Assembly (NCBI RefSeq): GCF_947496985.1
Contig: NZ_CANMEZ010000015.1
Location: 29,374-93,373 of the forward strand
DNA from: an uncultured Kordia sp.
Lineage (GTDB): Bacteria > Bacteroidota > Bacteroidia > Flavobacteriales > Flavobacteriaceae
DNA length: 64,000 nucleotides
Direction: 5' to 3'
Position 1 is the first letter of the stretch. Each line of letters begins with the position of its first letter. The translations under genes were made by a program, and so were the position numbers. This document shows positions 56,801-63,870 of the stretch, one piece after another. The notes under the pieces were generated by a model. The model searched no databases, was not told the origin of the DNA, and worked only from the letters and a program-made list of their open reading frames with translations.

Positions 56801-59800
56801 ATTTTCTGCTTCTTCATTTGGTGTTTGAATCCATACAAAACGTGCAATATCACCTTTTTCAATCACTAAGGTTTTTTGCGCTTTTGCACATATTTCTGAA
56901 ATATCTTCTACTGAATTTACCGTTTCTACTTGCAAACTAGCTTTTTGTGTACCGTAAGTTTGGATTATGTTTTCTTCAAGTTGAAAGTGTAAACGTAACG
57001 CGTCGTGTTGTTTATACAATAAGCTTATCGCTTCCGCTAGATTTTTCTCAGTGATTGATTTAGAAAGCGTTAATAATACAGATTGATTGTAATGATTGTA
57101 TGATTCGTTTTCTTTTTCGAAGAATTGTTTTTGAATTGGATGTAATACGACTTCGCCTTTTAAAACACCTGTTTCTTGAATGAGTGTACTTGCATCTTTT
57201 ACATGTAATGCAATTTGTGCTATATTTTGATGTGTAAAAATATCGCGAACTTGATAATGAATGTCTACCATTTTGCTACGACTTACCAATTGAATCGCTT
57301 TGATAGAATCACCTCCAAGTTGGAAGAAGTTGTCTTTTATGCCTATGTTTTCTATTCCTAATAGTTCTTCCCAAATAGCAACTAATTGCTTTTCAGTTTC
57401 CGTTGTTGGTGCTTTGTATGTTGTTGTTTTTAATGCGGTTGTATCTAATTCAGGAAGTTCCTTTTTGTTGATTTTACCGTTTGCATTTAGTGGAAATTCT
57501 TCTAATTGTATAAAACGGTTCGGAATCATGTAATTTGGTAATTCACTAGCTAATGATTCTTGGATTTCTGTAAAATCAATTTCTTCTTCTGCGATAAAAT
57601 ACGCTACTAATTGCTTACTTCCTGTATTGTCTTCTTTTGCTACAACAACCGATTGTTTGATGTTTTCCAACTTATCTAAAGCTGTTTCTATTTCACCCAA
57701 CTCAATTCTGTATCCTCGTATTTTTACTTGATCGTCTTTTCGTCCAATGTATGCAATGTTTCCATCCGGAAGCCATTTTGCTAAATCGCCTGTTTTGTAA
57801 AGCTTCTCTCCTTCTCTAAACGGATGATTTACAAATTTCTCTTCTGTTAATTCTTCTCTGTTTAAATAACCTTTCGATAAGCCTTTTCCGCTGATACACA
57901 ATTCGCCAATAACGCCACTTGGTACTAATGATAATTGTTCGTCTAAAATGTATAATTGTGTGTTGAGCGTTGGTTTCCCAATTGGAATACTTGTTTGATC
58001 GTCTGTTAAGTTTTCTGTACTGTAATATGAACTGTAAATCGTAGCTTCTGTTGGTCCGTATATGTTTTCCAACTTTGCTTCAAAACCTAATGCATCATAG
58101 TTTCTTACTAATTGAATTGGCAATGCTTCGCCTGCTAAGAAAAAGTATTCCAAGCTTGAAAGCGTTTCTTTGTCTGTAAATTGTAATTCTTCAAGTAAAA
58201 CTGAAAATAACGAAGGTACTAAGTTTAGGTGTGTAATTTTATACTTCTCAATACGCTCGATAAGTCCTTTTGCTTCTTTTTCAGCATCTTTTGGAAGTAT
58301 TACCACACTTCCACCATCTTTGATCCAACCGAAGATTTCATGAACCGAAACATCAAAAGCATAATTCGTTTTGAATCCGATTCTGGCTGCAGCCGAAAAA
58401 TCATATAATTCAGAAAAACCATGTATGAAATTGAACAACGATTTGTGTTCAATTATTACGCCTTTTGGAATTCCTGTCGTTCCAGAGGTATAAATAATGT
58501 ATGCTAATTGATCTTCGTTTACTTCTGATTCAAACGTATTTCCCTCATTTTCAAAGTTTAACACATCTAAAGAAATAACCGTTTGATTTGCTTCTACAAA
58601 TCTATTTTCTAATGAACTTTCTGTCAATATGATTTCTGTAGAAATATCTTCTAGAATGAAATCTATTCGAGCTTGTGGATTTGTTGGATCAATTGGAACA
58701 TAAGCAAAACCTGCTTTTAATATTCCAAAGATTCCAATTATCATTTCCACTGAACGTTCGATACATAATGGAATTAAACTGTTTGCCTGTAAATTTTGTT
58801 TTGCTAAGTAATTTGCTATTTGATTCGATTTTGCATCTAATTCTTGATACGAAAGTGTTATCTCTTCAAATGTAATCGCAACAGCATTCGGATTCTTCGC
58901 AACTTGATCTGCAAATACATCTAAAACCGTTTTTCCTTCGCCATAGTTAACTTTCGTATTATTGAAGGTTTCTAAAAGTTGTGTTTGTTCATCTTCGAAT
59001 AAGATTGCTGTACTATTGACTTTTGCCTCTGAATTTTCAAGATAGTTATTCAAGAAATTATCAAAATAATCAACAACATCTTCTAAACGATGACCTGATT
59101 TTATTTTCTTGGTTTGACTCGCCGAAATCGTTAGTTCATTTCCTGTTAAACTTACAGTTATATCTAAAAATGTGTTGGTACGTTCAAAATCACCAACAGC
59201 CAATTCTGTCGTTTCTTTTTGATTCGTATGCGTTTCAAACTCTTTATTTTCCATCAAATTATCAATCACATGGAAATCAACATAGTTAAACATTACATCA
59301 AAAAACGGGTTGTTTTGTGAGCTTTCGTTATGCAGTTTTGAAATTTCTAATAATGAGAAACGATCTTTTCCTTTGAGTTCTTGCAATGCAGCTTCAATTT
59401 CTTTGATATATGCAAGCCAAGAATCATTTCCGATAGTTTCCGTATTGAAACGGAACGGAACAGTATTTAAGAAGCAACCCAATAGTTTATCACCATCTTC
59501 AGCAATAGGTCTTCTGTGCGAAACCATTCCGACTGTCATATCTTTTTCCAAAGAGAATAAACTCAACGTATACAAATATCCTGCAACAAATAAACTTTTT
59601 GGCGTAATGTGATCTTCTTTACATTTAGCTATGATTTTTTCATAAAATTCTTGTCTGTAAATGATTCCTGTTTCATGATACTGACGTTCATTACTGAGAA
59701 TATCTAATCGTTTGTAACCTTGAAGTTTTTCCTTCCAATAGGTATTATTTTCTTCATTTTTAAGTTCTAATAGGTCTGAAATCACACTTTCTTTAAGTCC

Positions 59801-62800
59801 GATTGCAAGTTTCTTTGGTTTGAAGTTTTCATTTTTCTGTAACTCCAAATAGGTTTGCATCAGCTCTGAACGGAAACTTTTGTCCGACCAACCATCAATG
59901 ATTGCATGGTGGAATTGGAACATAAAAATGGAATCAGAATCGTTTATTTGAAAGATATGAATACGCCAAAGTGGAGCTTTTGTGACATCAAAAGGATTTT
60001 CTGAACGTTCTTTTACTAAGAAATCATTGATGTATTGTTCACGTTCTTCACTTGTTTTTTCGCTAATATCTTCAATTAAAATTGAATTCTTTTTTGCTTT
60101 GTGTACAATTTGAATTGGTTGACTAAATTCATATAAATGAAAAGATGTACGCAAGATTTCATGCTTTTTTACGAGTAAATTCAGTGCTTTTTCCATAAGT
60201 GGAATTTCTAATGAACCTACTTGCGAAACCATTTGATCATGGTAAATTCCAATTTCCCCATCACCACGCATCATTTCACTTGTCAACACCATTCCAACCT
60301 GAATATCACTCATAGGATACACATTTTCAATGCGTTCTTTTTCAGGATGACTGTTTAGAACGGATAGCGCAATATCTTCCAGTTCTTTTTCAATGATTAA
60401 TCGAGCTTTAGTGCTTTCATCAACCGTTTCTTTTTCTCCATCAATTAAGTTAACAAGGTGTGTAATTGTTGGATTTTGATAGAATTTTGCTAATGCTATT
60501 TTTGTATCAAATTGTTTGTTTAATACACTAACTAAACGAATAATTTTGATGGAATCACCTCCTAATTCAAAGAAATCGTCATAGATTCCAACTTGTGGAA
60601 GTTCTAATTGTTCTTCCCAAATTGCTACTAATTGTTTTTCTATTTCCGTTGTTGGCGCAACATAGTTTGCCGTTTTGTAATCGTCAGAAGCTGGAGAAGG
60701 TAAGTTTTTCTTGTCTATTTTTCCATTTGATGTTAATGGAAATTCAGTTAATGAAACATAGAGTTTAGGAACCATATATTCAGGAATTTTTGTAGTAAGT
60801 TCTTCCTGAATTGCCTTTTGATCAAATTCTTTTTCTGTGATAATATATGCAACTAATTGCTTATCTCCTGTAGTGGCTTCTTTTGCTAATACAACCGACT
60901 GTTTGATTGTCTTAATTTGTTCTAAAGCAGCTTCTATTTCGCCAAGTTCTATTCGATATCCTCGTATTTTTACTTGATCGTCTTTTCTTCCTAGGTATTC
61001 TAATTCGCCATCTGTGTTGATTTTTGCCAAATCACCACTTCGATAATATCGTTTTGCTTCTTCTCCTATTTTGAGTGTGACAAATCGTTCTTTGGTTAGT
61101 TCTTCTCGGTTTAGATAACCTCTTGCCAATCCTGCTCCACTAACATATAATTCTCCTTGTACACCTGTTGGAACTAGTTTTTGTGAATCGTCAAGAATCA
61201 CACATCCTAACGTTGGTATTGGAACTCCAATGTTACTTTGATTTGATGCTATTTCTTTTTCCGTGATTTCTTTGTATGTTACGTGAACCGTCGTTTCCGT
61301 GATTCCATACATATTGATCATTTTACAATCCGTATATGTTTCTTTCCAGTTTTTTACAATTTGTGGATGCAGTGCTTCTCCTCCAAAGATGACATATCTG
61401 ACTTGTAAGTCTAGCTTGTTTTGTAAGACGCGTTCTTGTAATACACTAAATGATGATGGTGTTTGATTTAATATTGTAACTCCTTCATTTGATAGTAAGC
61501 TTCCAAATAAATCTGGATCTTTTGTGTATGATTTTGGTACAATTACTAGTTTTCCTCCAAAGAGTAAGGCGCCGTACATTTCCCATACTGAGAAGTCAAA
61601 GTTGTACGAATGAAACATACTCCACACATCTTTTTCATCAAAATCAAATAATGAGTCTTCATTGTAGAATAAACGCACCACATTTTCATGTGTGATGAGC
61701 ACTCCTTTTGGCGTTCCTGTGGTTCCTGATGTATAGATTACATAGAGTAATTGATCACTTTTTATTGTATTTTTTGTTTTGCCTGTTGAATAACTTTCTA
61801 GCGTTTCTGATATAGTATCTAGTTCTAATACTTCAATGTTTTCTGAGAAGAATTCCGCGAAAGCGTTTGCTGTGACAACTATTTCTGCCTTGAGATCATT
61901 CAAGATAAAATCTACACGTTCTTGCGGATAAATTGGATCTATTGGAACATATACGCCACCAGCTTTTACAATTCCTAACATTCCAACAATCATGTGTAAT
62001 GAACGTTCTACACAAATTGGTACAAACGTTTCTTCTTTTACGCCTTTTTCTCGTAAGTAATGTGCTAATTGATTCGATTGTGCATCAAGTTGCTTGTATG
62101 TTAGTTTTTGATCTTCATACACCGCCGCAACTGCATTTGGTGTTTTTACTACTTGTGACTCAAATAGACTTATTATGGTTTCTTTCTGAGGATATTCTAC
62201 GGAAGTGGTATTGAATACATCCAACAATTCTGTTTGCTCATCAATGGTTAGGTACTGTAAATCTGCTACTTTTTCTGCTGTTAAGAAACTTTTTAATAGC
62301 GTTTGCATATGGGTTTTGATTTTTGCAATCATTTCAGTGTCAACAATTGTATTGTTGTACATAAAATTTATTGCTAAACCATTCCCTGATTGTGCTGCGC
62401 TTATTGCCAGTGTATAGTTTGTACTTTCCGTTTCTTCGACATTTTCAATTTCAAAACTCGATTTTGATTCTGATAAAATTTCTTCTACTGGATAGTTTTC
62501 AAATACCAAAATACTGTCAAATAATGAACCATTTACCGTACTTTGCGATTCTACACTGCTTAATGGAAGGTAGCTATGTTCTTCACGCGCTATTGTATGT
62601 TCGTTTTGAATTTCTTGTAACCAATCTGCAATTTTTGTATCCTGATTAACCTGGCTGCACACAGGAATTGTGTTGATATAGAGTCCAACTTTGTCTTCTA
62701 TTCCTTTTACATTGGAATCTCTTCCTGAAACTGTTGCTCCAAAAACAATCGTTTCTTGTGCTGTATATTTTGATAGTAAAAACGACCAAACTCCTTGTAA

Positions 62801-63841
62801 TAAAGTGTTTACAGTTATTCTATTTTGCTCTGCATATTTGTTTATTTCAACACTAAATCCTTTTGGTAGTATTAATAAATCGTCTGTATTTCCAAATACT
62901 TTGTTTCGCTTTGCTACATCATTTATGAAAGGGAAATAGGTTGGAGACGTAACTTCCGATAGATATTTTTTCCAATACGATAGGCCGATACTGTCATTGT
63001 TTCCTGAAATTCTACGAATGTGTGCACCATAATCATCCAATGTAACTTTTGGCAATGTACCTTCAGTTTCAAGTTGTGTATAACACGCCATAAAACTTCC
63101 CATAAGACTCGAAAACGACCATCCATCCCACAAAATATGATGGTTTGTAAATACCATTCGTGTACGATTGTTCCCTAAATTGAGTAAGGTGACACGGAAT
63201 AATGGTGCTTGTTCGAGTGAGAATCCAGAAGTTCTATCGTTTTCTAAAAACACATCTACTTTTGTATTTCTTTCTTCTTCTGATAGTTCACTATAATCAA
63301 TTTCTGTGACAGGCATTTGTACACGATCATAAACACATTGCACAGGAAGATCTAGTGCTTCCGTAAAGATTGCCGTCCGTAAGATGGTATGTTTTTCTAA
63401 TAGATATGCCCAAGCTTTGTCAAATGATGTTTTTGAGAAAGTTCCGACCAAATCACACTGAAACTGAACTATATATGCAGATGTATTCTCTTCATAGAGA
63501 CTGTGAAATAATAAACCTTCTTGTAGTGGCGTAAGCGGATAGATATCAGATATATTACTCTGATGCGCTGATAACTTCAAGAAATCTGCCAATTCCTTAT
63601 TGGTAACGCTTATTGGCAAACCGTAATCACTCGCAGTTTTTATTTTGTTTCGTGATTGACTTTTTTGCCTGCTTAAGACAGAAATCAGTTGCTCTTTATT
63701 GGATTTTATGGTTGCTAAGATATCTTCTGATAGTTCACTTCCTTTTTTTCGTTTGATCCCTAATTGATCTTCTTTTACAAATAATGTGATTCCATTACTT
63801 TTTAGAAATTCAATGATTTCGTGAATATTTTTGGTCTCCAT
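44834..63841 (-). CDS. Five-module NRPS, 6335 aa: Thr, X (E), Val (E), Thr, Asn
   Basis: N-terminal TubC-type docking domain (about 1-55), then approximate residue ranges: C1 75-500, A1 555-1045, T1 near 1094; C2 1177-1630, A2 1647-2125, T2 near 2174, E 2235-2660; C3 2697-3120, A3 3165-3635, T3 near 3687, E 3747-4177; C4 4210-4640, A4 4670-5152, T4 near 5204; C5 5287-5733, A5 5757-6227, T5 near 6275. All C and E domains keep HHxxxDG and all T domains LGGxS. Pocket residues by alignment to GrsA: A1 and A4 DFWNIGMVHK (Thr), A2 DVHNFAIIYK (unassigned), A3 DAFWLGGTFK (Val), A5 DLTKIGEVGK (Asn). C1, C3 and C4 are alike and follow E domains. No terminal thioesterase. Confidence 0.95.
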   Translation of the reverse strand: METKNIHEIIEFLKSNGITLFVKEDQLGIKRKKGSELSEDILATIKSNKEQLISVLSRQKSQSRNKIKTASDYGLPISVTNKELADFLKLSAHQSNISDIYPLTPLQEGLLFHSLYEENTSAYIVQFQCDLVGTFSKTSFDKAWAYLLEKHTILRTAIFTEALDLPVQCVYDRVQMPVTEIDYSELSEEERNTKVDVFLENDRTSGFSLEQAPLFRVTLLNLGNNRTRMVFTNHHILWDGWSFSSLMGSFMACYTQLETEGTLPKVTLDDYGAHIRRISGNNDSIGLSYWKKYLSEVTSPTYFPFINDVAKRNKVFGNTDDLLILPKGFSVEINKYAEQNRITVNTLLQGVWSFLLSKYTAQETIVFGATVSGRDSNVKGIEDKVGLYINTIPVCSQVNQDTKIADWLQEIQNEHTIAREEHSYLPLSSVESQSTVNGSLFDSILVFENYPVEEILSESKSSFEIENVEETESTNYTLAISAAQSGNGLAINFMYNNTIVDTEMIAKIKTHMQTLLKSFLTAEKVADLQYLTIDEQTELLDVFNTTSVEYPQKETIISLFESQVVKTPNAVAAVYEDQKLTYKQLDAQSNQLAHYLREKGVKEETFVPICVERSLHMIVGMLGIVKAGGVYVPIDPIYPQERVDFILNDLKAEIVVTANAFAEFFSENIEVLELDTISETLESYSTGKTKNTIKSDQLLYVIYTSGTTGTPKGVLITHENVVRLFYNEDSLFDFDEKDVWSMFHSYNFDFSVWEMYGALLFGGKLVIVPKSYTKDPDLFGSLLSNEGVTILNQTPSSFSVLQERVLQNKLDLQVRYVIFGGEALHPQIVKNWKETYTDCKMINMYGITETTVHVTYKEITEKEIASNQSNIGVPIPTLGCVILDDSQKLVPTGVQGELYVSGAGLARGYLNREELTKERFVTLKIGEEAKRYYRSGDLAKINTDGELEYLGRKDDQVKIRGYRIELGEIEAALEQIKTIKQSVVLAKEATTGDKQLVAYIITEKEFDQKAIQEELTTKIPEYMVPKLYVSLTEFPLTSNGKIDKKNLPSPASDDYKTANYVAPTTEIEKQLVAIWEEQLELPQVGIYDDFFELGGDSIKIIRLVSVLNKQFDTKIALAKFYQNPTITHLVNLIDGEKETVDESTKARLIIEKELEDIALSVLNSHPEKERIENVYPMSDIQVGMVLTSEMMRGDGEIGIYHDQMVSQVGSLEIPLMEKALNLLVKKHEILRTSFHLYEFSQPIQIVHKAKKNSILIEDISEKTSEEREQYINDFLVKERSENPFDVTKAPLWRIHIFQINDSDSIFMFQFHHAIIDGWSDKSFRSELMQTYLELQKNENFKPKKLAIGLKESVISDLLELKNEENNTYWKEKLQGYKRLDILSNERQYHETGIIYRQEFYEKIIAKCKEDHITPKSLFVAGYLYTLSLFSLEKDMTVGMVSHRRPIAEDGDKLLGCFLNTVPFRFNTETIGNDSWLAYIKEIEAALQELKGKDRFSLLEISKLHNESSQNNPFFDVMFNYVDFHVIDNLMENKEFETHTNQKETTELAVGDFERTNTFLDITVSLTGNELTISASQTKKIKSGHRLEDVVDYFDNFLNNYLENSEAKVNSTAILFEDEQTQLLETFNNTKVNYGEGKTVLDVFADQVAKNPNAVAITFEEITLSYQELDAKSNQIANYLAKQNLQANSLIPLCIERSVEMIIGIFGILKAGFAYVPIDPTNPQARIDFILEDISTEIILTESSLENRFVEANQTVISLDVLNFENEGNTFESEVNEDQLAYIIYTSGTTGIPKGVIIEHKSLFNFIHGFSELYDFSAAARIGFKTNYAFDVSVHEIFGWIKDGGSVVILPKDAEKEAKGLIERIEKYKITHLNLVPSLFSVLLEELQFTDKETLSSLEYFFLAGEALPIQLVRNYDALGFEAKLENIYGPTEATIYSSYYSTENLTDDQTSIPIGKPTLNTQLYILDEQLSLVPSGVIGELCISGKGLSKGYLNREELTEEKFVNHPFREGEKLYKTGDLAKWLPDGNIAYIGRKDDQVKIRGYRIELGEIETALDKLENIKQSVVVAKEDNTGSKQLVAYFIAEEEIDFTEIQESLASELPNYMIPNRFIQLEEFPLNANGKINKKELPELDTTALKTTTYKAPTTETEKQLVAIWEELLGIENIGIKDNFFQLGGDSIKAIQLVSRSKMVDIHYQVRDIFTHQNIAQIALHVKDASTLIQETGVLKGEVVLHPIQKQFFEKENESYNHYNQSVLLTLSKSITEKNLAEAISLLYKQHDALRLHFQLEENIIQTYGTQKASLQVETVNSVEDISEICAKAQKTLVIEKGDIARFVWIQTPNEEAENRLFIGIHHLAIDGISWRILLEDFTNIVENQQKGITNSLPEKGTSYRQWTNALENYATSATLENEATYWKEVLSNHGNLPTDTSHEASITFQETKNYSVSLDKSATQSLVHEVHKTYGTEINDILLTALAMSLQSWVNAPKVVIGLEGHGREELFDNIDINRTIGWFTSLYPVCLDMKNTSNIGTLLADTKDMLREIPNKGIGYSVLRYLSEKEQIKTELSVAYEEIIFNYLGSFDNSVSSEKDSLVGFASESAGETMGAKNKYPYKFSINSMIVEGCLQLDWDYDAKRYNKETIQQLADNYITALHSIIEHCKATETPIKTVSDYKLPASISNEQLANFTALAKHQSEIEDIYLLSPLQEGFLFHSLYDEDTSSYIIQFQCDIIEGFSENSFQKTWKYLMEKHTILRTAMFTEELAIPVQCVYSEVEPPITTVDYSNLTGEALNEAVETYIENDRTAGFDLENAPLFRISLLNIGNNRTKMVFTNHHMLWDGWSLSRLMSSFMSCYSQLETNGTLPELSFDNYGAHIRHISGMNEIKGENYWKEYLSEVNSPSYLPFIKDASKRNKIFGNTEKDFTFKGDIQAFIEKHHITMNTLVQGAWSYLLSKYANQETVVFGATISGRDAGIENVEEKVGLYINTIPVSSTIKGEVKVSDWLQELQKEHTVGREAYGFMSLNTVESQSEVSGSLFDSIVVFENYPAEEISSESSAKFMIENAKGVERNNYSLSLSIFPAIEGVTIRFGYNDGVIADETIEMIKGHLDSLLESFLSDVENIKDLNYLQAAEKKQILTDFNSIKASYPTEENVVSLFETQAEKTPNAIAVVYEDVQLTYKELNEKANQVAYYLKESYKITSVDYIGIMMKRSDWMLVSILGILKSGAAYVPIDSNYPMSRKSFMVEDTKIKALLIASEDLFEAMELNVSLCSVDIEYDTMVTDMPHAENLQLDRKQSDVAYTIYTSGTTGIAKGSIITHEAIVRLANMTELPLNEETRILQLASISFDAATFEIWCSLLNGGQLVVYPHHEVDPELINDTIQKNKVNTTWFTSGLLDQWVESDISQLPLTYMLCGGDVLTPSSISLLYDKLPQITIINGYGPTENTTFTACYRIPKDFDAHKSIPIGYPITGTSIYILNDNLEIVPIGVAGELCTGGAGLSKGYLNQPVLTAEKFISNPFVKGERLYKTGDLVKWLPNGSIEFIGRKDDQVKIRGYRIELGEIEAALEKIEEVKQSVVLARDDEQGGKQLVAYTVSDVLLDSKYLQTALEAKLPEYMIPKAYVNLTEFPLTTNGKVDRKALPTPSIDAYQTSAYIAPTTPEEIQLTEIWQDLLGIDQIGIEDNFFELGGDSIKAIQLVSRSKSSGLFYSVKDIFEHQTISEIAKRLKEANTIIKESGVLEEEVALHPIQKQFFEHNYIEFNHYNQSVLVTIPKTISKRTLENAVEKLYKHHDALRLSYQKDENNTYPTQKYGTHEVVLKVEKVMAVAEISTLCNKYQTDLDIHKGDIARFVWIQTPETEEKNRIFIGIHHLAVDGVSWRILLEDFTDLIKNETTSLPAKGTSYRQWTTELQKYAEKITITDEQKYWKKVLANYKPFPVDISHTEEVTNKETASYSVSINTEKTQTLLQEGHSAYGTEINDVLLTALAIAMQEYITGNKLVIALEGHGREELFDGVDINRTVGWFTSMYPVCLQTNNNTNLGTLLTDTKDMLRRIPTKGIGYGALRYLATDEDIRNDLSVSYEDIIFNYLGSFDNSVSAKEEGIIGFAEEIAGETTGSNNTNPHKLSINSMVVEGALQLDWNYDAKRYHEATIKEFATRYTNAIDEIIKHCTAIPKKVKTANDFGLPSEISNAELLEFQNLEIHQNTIEDIYPLSPLQEGLLFHSLYNNNTAAYIVQFQCDIVGEFSKESFEKAWAYLLEKHTILRTGIHTQNISIPVQCVYENVKVPLTIIDYTDLSAKEAAKALQTFIQEDKNSGFVFHEAPLFRITLIHTRNGRTKMVFTNHHMLWDGWSLSRLMENFMKCYTTIEKNDSLPVLPKDNYGSHIRHIISKNEGHGKSYWKSYLANISEPSYLPFIKDASKRNKIFGNQEREFVLTVDMNTKIYAYAEKQRITVNTLLQATWAYLLSKYTQQNEVVFGATISGRDSDVVGIDDKIGLYINTIPVCSTIDETQEISTWLQTLQKEHTEAREEYAYLPLSTVEGQSNVKGSLFDSLVVFENYPVEEISSETNINEGSSFGLENVKGTESTNYSLSLVILPAKEGLTIRFGYNDALIAEDTIEMIELHIEQLLESFLTAEKVADLQYLTIDEHTELLDVFNTTSVEYPQKETIISLFESQVVKTPNAVAAVYEDQKLTYKQLDAQSNQLAHYLREKGVKEETFVPICVERSLHMIVGMLAIVKAGGVYVPIDPIYPQERVDFILNDLKAEIVVTANAFAEFFSENIEVLELDTISETLESYSTGKTKNTIKSDQLLYVIYTSGTTGTPKGVLITHENVVRLFYNEDSLFDFDEKDVWSMFHSYNFDFSVWEMYGALLFGGKLVIVPKSYTKDPDLFGSLLSNEGVTILNQTPSSFSVLQERVLQNKLDLQVRYVIFGGEALHPQIVKNWKETYTDCKMINMYGITETTVHVTYKEITEKEIASNQSNIGVPIPTLGCVILDDSQKLVPTGVQGELYVSGAGLARGYLNREELTKERFVTLKIGEEAKRYYRSGDLAKINTDGELEYLGRKDDQVKIRGYRIELGEIAATLDQLESIKKSVVVASDDKSNKQLVAYIITEKTVDNKTIQEKLATKLPEYMVPKVYITLDTFPLTNNGKIDKKALPAPIDIDYQTTAYVAPTTEIEKQLATIWQTQLEIERIGIHDNFFELGGDSIKVIRLISVLNKQFNTKIPIVKFYQAPTIVNLAMLVTNENKEDQTVVYSTIEEELKATMLSVVNDHPDKEKIENVYPMSDIQVGMTLTSEMMLLNGELGIYHDQMVSQVSKINVQLMEKALQLMVQKHETLRTSFHLYDYAKPVQIIKKEVEVAIKVIDISDKTDEVKQETINTFLIEEREQNPFVITESPLWRVHVFEMGTSDSMFVYQFHHAIMDGWSDKSFRSELMQTYLALEKDENYQPTPLAINIKESVVSDMLELRNEESINYWTDRLKGYKRLDILSDEQFYDQSNKMYAQDFYQEILAKCKTDHIAPKSLFFAGYLYVLSLFSYEKDLTVGKVAHRRPIAEDGDKLLGCFLNTVPFRYNMDQVHTNTWIEYITSVESSLNELKGKDRYSLLEIAKQHQENTDQSPFFDVLFNYVDFHVVDKLIESKAYEDHVSQMKVGDLAVNGFERTNTFLEFIVNVTGDEMMISFSQTRAFKSGHNLEEVFVYFDNFLHNYLYNDTSITTHTTVLSSEEQETLVKKYNATTIDYTEETVLELFTKKAQESPEKIAVEFNGTELTYKELDEQSSQLANCLQSEYKVEKGNHVGIHLDRSEIYILTILGILKAGCVYVPIDTTYPVSRKQYILENAEINLLISDTNYMFELDYYNGTLLALDVEFDANQFSTELKTQVTLQDTAYIIYTSGSTGNPKGTPIIHDSLANYVQWGSNCYVEKRAQANFGLFTSPSFDLTITSIFLPLVTGGLITVFDEAQDTIAVLYDYIENGISSIKMTPSHVSLLNEIEIESDTLKVAIVGGEELKTTHVEILKRINPNIKIFNEYGPTEATVGCMVHEVTIANDISIGNPIANTEIYIVDTNTNLVPIGGTGELCISGKGLSKGYLNAPELTKGKFIPNPFKKGERLYKTGDLGKRLSDGTIQYLGRIDDQVKIRGYRIELGEIENTINTIPTILESVVFATDDQTEEKQLIAYIIASGEIDKKDIQSVLAEKLPEYMIPKLYMQLEAFPLTTNGKVDKKALPAIDDTAYQTVEYIAPSTPIETQLVNIWQELLGVEKVGVSDNFFELGGHSLLAVRMVSRINKDLSLKLDIRTMFEMTNISLLAAHIALKQSNVEDESKTYKQIEL
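48603..49953 (-). repeat. Near-identical A-domain repeat, copy in module 4
   Basis: 1351 bases encoding the end of C4 and nearly all of A4, matching 60942-62292 without indels and with about 16 mismatches by my count (about 99% identity). At protein level only two differences were seen in this stretch. Identity drops abruptly at both ends, as after gene conversion or module duplication. Confidence 0.9.
60942..62292 (-). repeat. Near-identical A-domain repeat, copy in module 1
   Basis: Partner of the block at 48603-49953, covering A1 of the giant NRPS. The flanking T, C and downstream sequences are clearly more diverged than the block. Both copies carry the same ten pocket residues for Thr. 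Confidence 0.9.
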
Positions 63842-63870
63842 GTGGTGTGGTTTTTAATGAATTAATTCGG

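Noticed and set aside
44834..63841. CRISPR-like or tandem repeat structure suggested by recurrent sequences in the NRPS gene
   Set aside because: The recurrence is explained by homologous NRPS domains and one long duplicated A domain.
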